This document shows positions 6,772-9,302 of a stretch of 9,302 bases of DNA, piece by piece. How positions within the stretch are numbered: position 1 is the stretch's first letter; each line of letters starts with the position of its first letter. Source of the stretch: Lachnospiraceae bacterium. Lineage in GTDB: Bacteria > Bacillota_A > Clostridia > Lachnospirales > Lachnospiraceae. The translations under genes were made by a program, and so were the position numbers. The notes under the pieces were generated by a model, which was given only the letters and a program-made list of their open reading frames with translations, was not told where the DNA came from and did not search any database. The stretch spans positions 1-9,302 of the forward strand of contig JAFQDI010000084.1 of assembly GCA_017416055.1 (NCBI GenBank), written 5' to 3'.

Positions 6772-7971
6772 TTACGCATTCACTTCTTTCTGATATTTTT
6801 CAAACTCTTCTGTGTTGCAGTATACAAAATGTCCCTCTTTGATCTCCTTCAAGCTGGGCTTGTCAGCCTCACTGTAGTTATGAGTCGTTGCAGGATCATA
6901 AAGAATACGCACTCTCTTCTTCTCCGACTTGGGATTGGGCTTAGGAATCGCAGAGAGCAATGCCTTGGTATACGGATGCATCGGATGAGCGAACAGTTCT
7001 TCACTGGATGCCTTCTCAACGATTTTACCGAAATACATTACCACAATCGTGTCACAGAAGTACTTTACAACAGAAAGGTCATGGGCGATAAAGATAATGG
7101 AAAGTCCCAGTTCCTCTTTCAGTTCGTTCAACAGGTTAATCACCTGCGCACGAATGGAAACGTCCAACGCGGAAATCGGCTCATCACAGATCAGCAGCTT
7201 CGGGTTCATCACAAGTGCTCTTGCGATACCGATACGCTGTCTCTGACCACCGGAAAACTCATGGGGATATCTGGAGGTGTGCTCTTCCACAAGACCAACC
7301 TTGTTAAGCATCTCCACAACCTTATCATGGTTTTCCTTCTTATTGCGGAATCCCTGGATTCTCAAACCTTCCTGGATGATATCTTCTACGGTCATACGGG
7401 GATCAAGTGAATCTACCGGATCCTGGAAAATCATCTGAATCTCATTGGAGAGTTTACGGCTGACATGAGCATTGTCGTAATTAATCTGCTTAATCTTTGC
7501 CTTCTGCTCAGCTACTGTCTTTGCAACCCGGTCTTTTACTTCCTTGATTTTGCGGGCAGCTTCCTCACCGGAAAAGTTTTTCTTGATTTCCTTGATTTCT
7601 TCATTTCCGCGGATTTTCGTCCACTTGATTTCTTTTTTGTTCCATCTGGTTCCGGCGTTAACACGTACACCTTTATAGTATACCGCACCGGAGGTAATGT
7701 CATAGAGACGGATGATACTGCGTCCTGTGGTCGTCTTACCACAACCACTCTCACCAACGATGCCGACGCACTCACCTTCTCTTACATCAAAGGAAACATC
7801 GGATACTGCCTTCAACTTTTGACGGTTAAATCCTTTTCCAAAGAAGAAGTACTGCTTTAAGTGGCGAACAGAAAGAAGAACATTTTGTTCGCGAAGCTCG
7901 GGCTTCTGTTTCACTTTTGGATTGATTTTATATTGGCTGTTAAATGCCTCTAAGTTATTCATCTCACTCAT
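6772..7971 (-). CDS. oppF: Oligopeptide ABC importer ATP-binding protein OppF, with a charged helical insertion
   Basis: This 399-residue cytoplasmic ATPase pairs with OppD to power peptide uptake through OppB/OppC. Using residue numbers from the chosen start, it shows Walker A GESGCGKT (73-80), Q-loop IQMIFQDP (178-185), signature FSGGQRQR (239-246), Walker B LLICDEP (259-265) and switch His297. The C-terminal Opp extension begins at HPYTKALLSAIP (332-343). An extra stretch of about 65 residues (about 105-173), rich in Lys and Glu, separates Walker A from the Q-loop, so the protein is longer than typical OppF (roughly 310-330). The start at 7971 has a GGAGGAGG ribosome site and overlaps oppD by 8 nt. 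An in-frame ATG at 8007, inside oppD, is less likely. Peptide specificity is inferred from family; a dipeptide or nickel-type relative is possible. Confidence 0.92.
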   Translation of the reverse strand: MSEMNNLEAFNSQYKINPKVKQKPELREQNVLLSVRHLKQYFFFGKGFNRQKLKAVSDVSFDVREGECVGIVGESGCGKTTTGRSIIRLYDITSGAVYYKGVRVNAGTRWNKKEIKWTKIRGNEEIKEIKKNFSGEEAARKIKEVKDRVAKTVAEQKAKIKQINYDNAHVSRKLSNEIQMIFQDPVDSLDPRMTVEDIIQEGLRIQGFRNKKENHDKVVEMLNKVGLVEEHTSRYPHEFSGGQRQRIGIARALVMNPKLLICDEPISALDVSIRAQVINLLNELKEELGLSIIFIAHDLSVVKYFCDTIVVMYFGKIVEKASSEELFAHPMHPYTKALLSAIPKPNPKSEKKRVRILYDPATTHNYSEADKPSLKEIKEGHFVYCNTEEFEKYQKEVNA

Positions 7972-9302
7972 TCTTATCCTCCTCCAGTGATATGCGAATT
8001 CTCTCACTTACGATCTTGGGCATCTCTACCTTAGGAGCATGAGGATCCAAAAGCCAGGTAGCAGCATAATGAGTGTCGCTGATTTTGAACATGGGAGGCT
8101 GCTCTCTGAAATCAATGTTCATCGCATACTTACTACGGTCTGCAAACGCATCGCCCTTGGGAGGATAAATCATGTTGGGCGGTGTTCCCGGAATTGCTTC
8201 CAGCTTTTCCTTACTGTCTACATCGGGAATACTGGAAAGCAGTGCCCAAGTATAGGGATGCTTCGGATCATAGAAGATCTCGTCTGCTGTACCGTACTCT
8301 ACGATCTTTCCGGCATACATAACCGCAACTCGGTCTGCCATATTTGCAACCACACCAAGATCATGGGTAATGAAAATACAGGAAAGGTTTCTCTCCTCTT
8401 TGATCTTATTGATCAATTCAAGGATCTGCGCCTGAATGGTAACATCCAGTGCAGTGGTAGGCTCATCACAAATCAGAATCTCCGGTGAAGCAGTCAACGC
8501 GATCGCAATTACGATACGCTGTCTCATACCGCCTGAGAATTCAAACGGATACTGCTTAAAACGGCGTTCCGGCTCGGGAATACCTACTTCCTTCATGATT
8601 TCCAGTGCGCGACGCTTCGCCTCCGCCTTCGTCAGCTTCAGCTTGTTGGTGAAACTCAGGTTTTCCCCCTCAATTTCTTTCTTAACCGCGTCTTTTCCTG
8701 CTTTATCGGTAGCCTGTGCAAGTTTCTTGTTCAGCTCATCCAGTTTAGCCTTGTGCTCCGCTGTAACCTTCGCCTTGTATTCGTCCACCTGCTTCTTGGC
8801 CTTCTTTTCGGTCTCCTCAAGAACAGCCTTCAGTTCTTTTGCCTTATCCTGATATTTCTTTTTGGTCTCTTCCTCAAAAACCTTGAATGCTTTCTTCTTC
8901 TCTGCAATCAGTTTTTTGTTTTCCGCGCGCTGCGCTCTGGTAAGACCCTCTAACGCTTCCGTCACTGCAATGAACTCGTCCAACTTTTTCTTCTCGTTGG
9001 TAATTTCGATGTTCATCTTTGCCACTGTATTTTTGTAGCGGATCAGATCATCGCTGATCAGATCATCGTACATGAGTTTCAGCTTGTCAGAATTCAACAG
9101 CATCGCCTCAGTAATCTGCTTACCGATACGAACAATCGGATTCAGGGAAGACAACGGATCCTGGAAAATCATCGCGATCTTATCGCCGCGAAGCTTGTGC
9201 ATTTCCTCCTCGGGAATACGAATCAAGTCCTGACCGTCATACAAAATCTCGCCGGCCTCGTAAATAGCGTTGACGGCAGAGATACCCATAATGGCCTTGG
9301 AC
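7964..9302 (-). CDS. oppD: Oligopeptide ABC importer ATP-binding protein OppD, 5' end beyond window, with a ~150-residue coiled-coil insertion
   Basis: The frame is open to the window edge and reads SKAIMGISAV, the residues that normally follow the Walker A lysine of OppD, so the true start and Walker A lie outside. The Met codon at 9289 is internal. Counting from that Met, I see Q-loop MIFQDPLSSLNP (40-51), signature FSGGMRQR (251-258), Walker B ILICDEP (271-277), switch His309 and the Opp C-terminal IPGTPPNMIYPP (366-377). Between the Q-loop helices and the signature lies a 150-residue Lys/Glu/Ala-rich insertion (about 66-218) that looks like a long coiled coil. The C-terminal cysteine motif of OppD/DppD is absent: GDAFADRSKYAMNID replaces the GCxFxxRCxYAxxxC pattern. 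OppD and OppF form the ATPase dimer of the importer; oppB and oppC are probably upstream, outside the window. Confidence 0.93.
   Translation of the reverse strand, partial: SKAIMGISAVNAIYEAGEILYDGQDLIRIPEEEMHKLRGDKIAMIFQDPLSSLNPIVRIGKQITEAMLLNSDKLKLMYDDLISDDLIRYKNTVAKMNIEITNEKKKLDEFIAVTEALEGLTRAQRAENKKLIAEKKKAFKVFEEETKKKYQDKAKELKAVLEETEKKAKKQVDEYKAKVTAEHKAKLDELNKKLAQATDKAGKDAVKKEIEGENLSFTNKLKLTKAEAKRRALEIMKEVGIPEPERRFKQYPFEFSGGMRQRIVIAIALTASPEILICDEPTTALDVTIQAQILELINKIKEERNLSCIFITHDLGVVANMADRVAVMYAGKIVEYGTADEIFYDPKHPYTWALLSSIPDVDSKEKLEAIPGTPPNMIYPPKGDAFADRSKYAMNIDFREQPPMFKISDTHYAATWLLDPHAPKVEMPKIVSERIRISLEEDKNE
9041..9068. repeat. 15-nt tandem duplication inside oppD
   Basis: The 13-mer GATCAGATCATCG occurs twice, at 9041-9053 and 9056-9068, with a 15-nt period. 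In frame it encodes DDLIS then DDLIR at the start of the OppD insertion (residues 75-84 from the internal Met). It looks like a small in-frame slippage duplication. Confidence 0.75.

Noticed and set aside
6715..7410. 231-codon plus-strand open frame opposite oppF
   Set aside because: It lies opposite conserved Walker B and signature regions of oppF, has no recognisable domain, and no promoter or ribosome site was seen.
1..9302. Search for a defence island, mobile element, CRISPR array or tRNA/rRNA gene
   Set aside because: No transposase, integrase, repeat-spacer array, terminal inverted repeats or structural RNA gene was recognisable; gene content is metabolic, transport and housekeeping.

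Overview
The window looks like chromosomal DNA from a low-to-mid GC Gram-positive of the class Clostridia, most likely family Lachnospiraceae. This is inferred from three things: strong Shine-Dalgarno sites, a T-box leader in front of leuS, and the protein variants seen (zinc-less LeuRS with a KMGKR loop, cysteine-free OppD tail). All eight supported genes lie on the minus strand, so transcription runs from high to low coordinates. No RNA genes, CRISPR arrays, insertion sequences or phage genes were seen.

In transcription order, the right end (9302-6383) is the 3' part of an oligopeptide ABC importer operon. It holds oppD (cut by the window edge just after its Walker A motif), oppF (8-nt overlap with oppD) and a small DUF3899-like membrane protein two bases after oppF. 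A strong intrinsic terminator at 6337-6372 closes the operon. Both ATPases carry long, charged, lysine/glutamate-rich insertions, at different places in the ATPase fold. OppD also lacks the C-terminal cysteines that bind an iron-sulfur cluster in several relatives.

Next is a MATE-family efflux gene (6237-4864) with its own promoter. No terminator separates it from leuS. Instead the -35 box of the leuS promoter overlaps the MATE stop codon, and a full T-box leader follows (about 4832-4587). The leader has stem I with a CUG leucine specifier, the T-box sequence, and a 13-bp terminator. It should switch leuS on when tRNA-Leu is uncharged, and its terminator probably also ends MATE transcripts. 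An unexplained extra hairpin lies between the T-box terminator and the leuS start. leuS (4491-2074) ends near a weaker hairpin.

The left part (1946-1) is a probable operon with a good promoter: a Gph-like HAD phosphatase, a NYN-domain putative RNase overlapping it by 4 nt (ATGA), and, after 111 nt, the start of a type IA topoisomerase (topB-like) cut by the window edge.

Most of the window is housekeeping. The features most worth a second look are the paired coiled-coil insertions in OppD and OppF, the loss of the OppD cysteine motif, the unusual LeuRS active-site and editing motifs, and the leuS leader with its extra hairpin.
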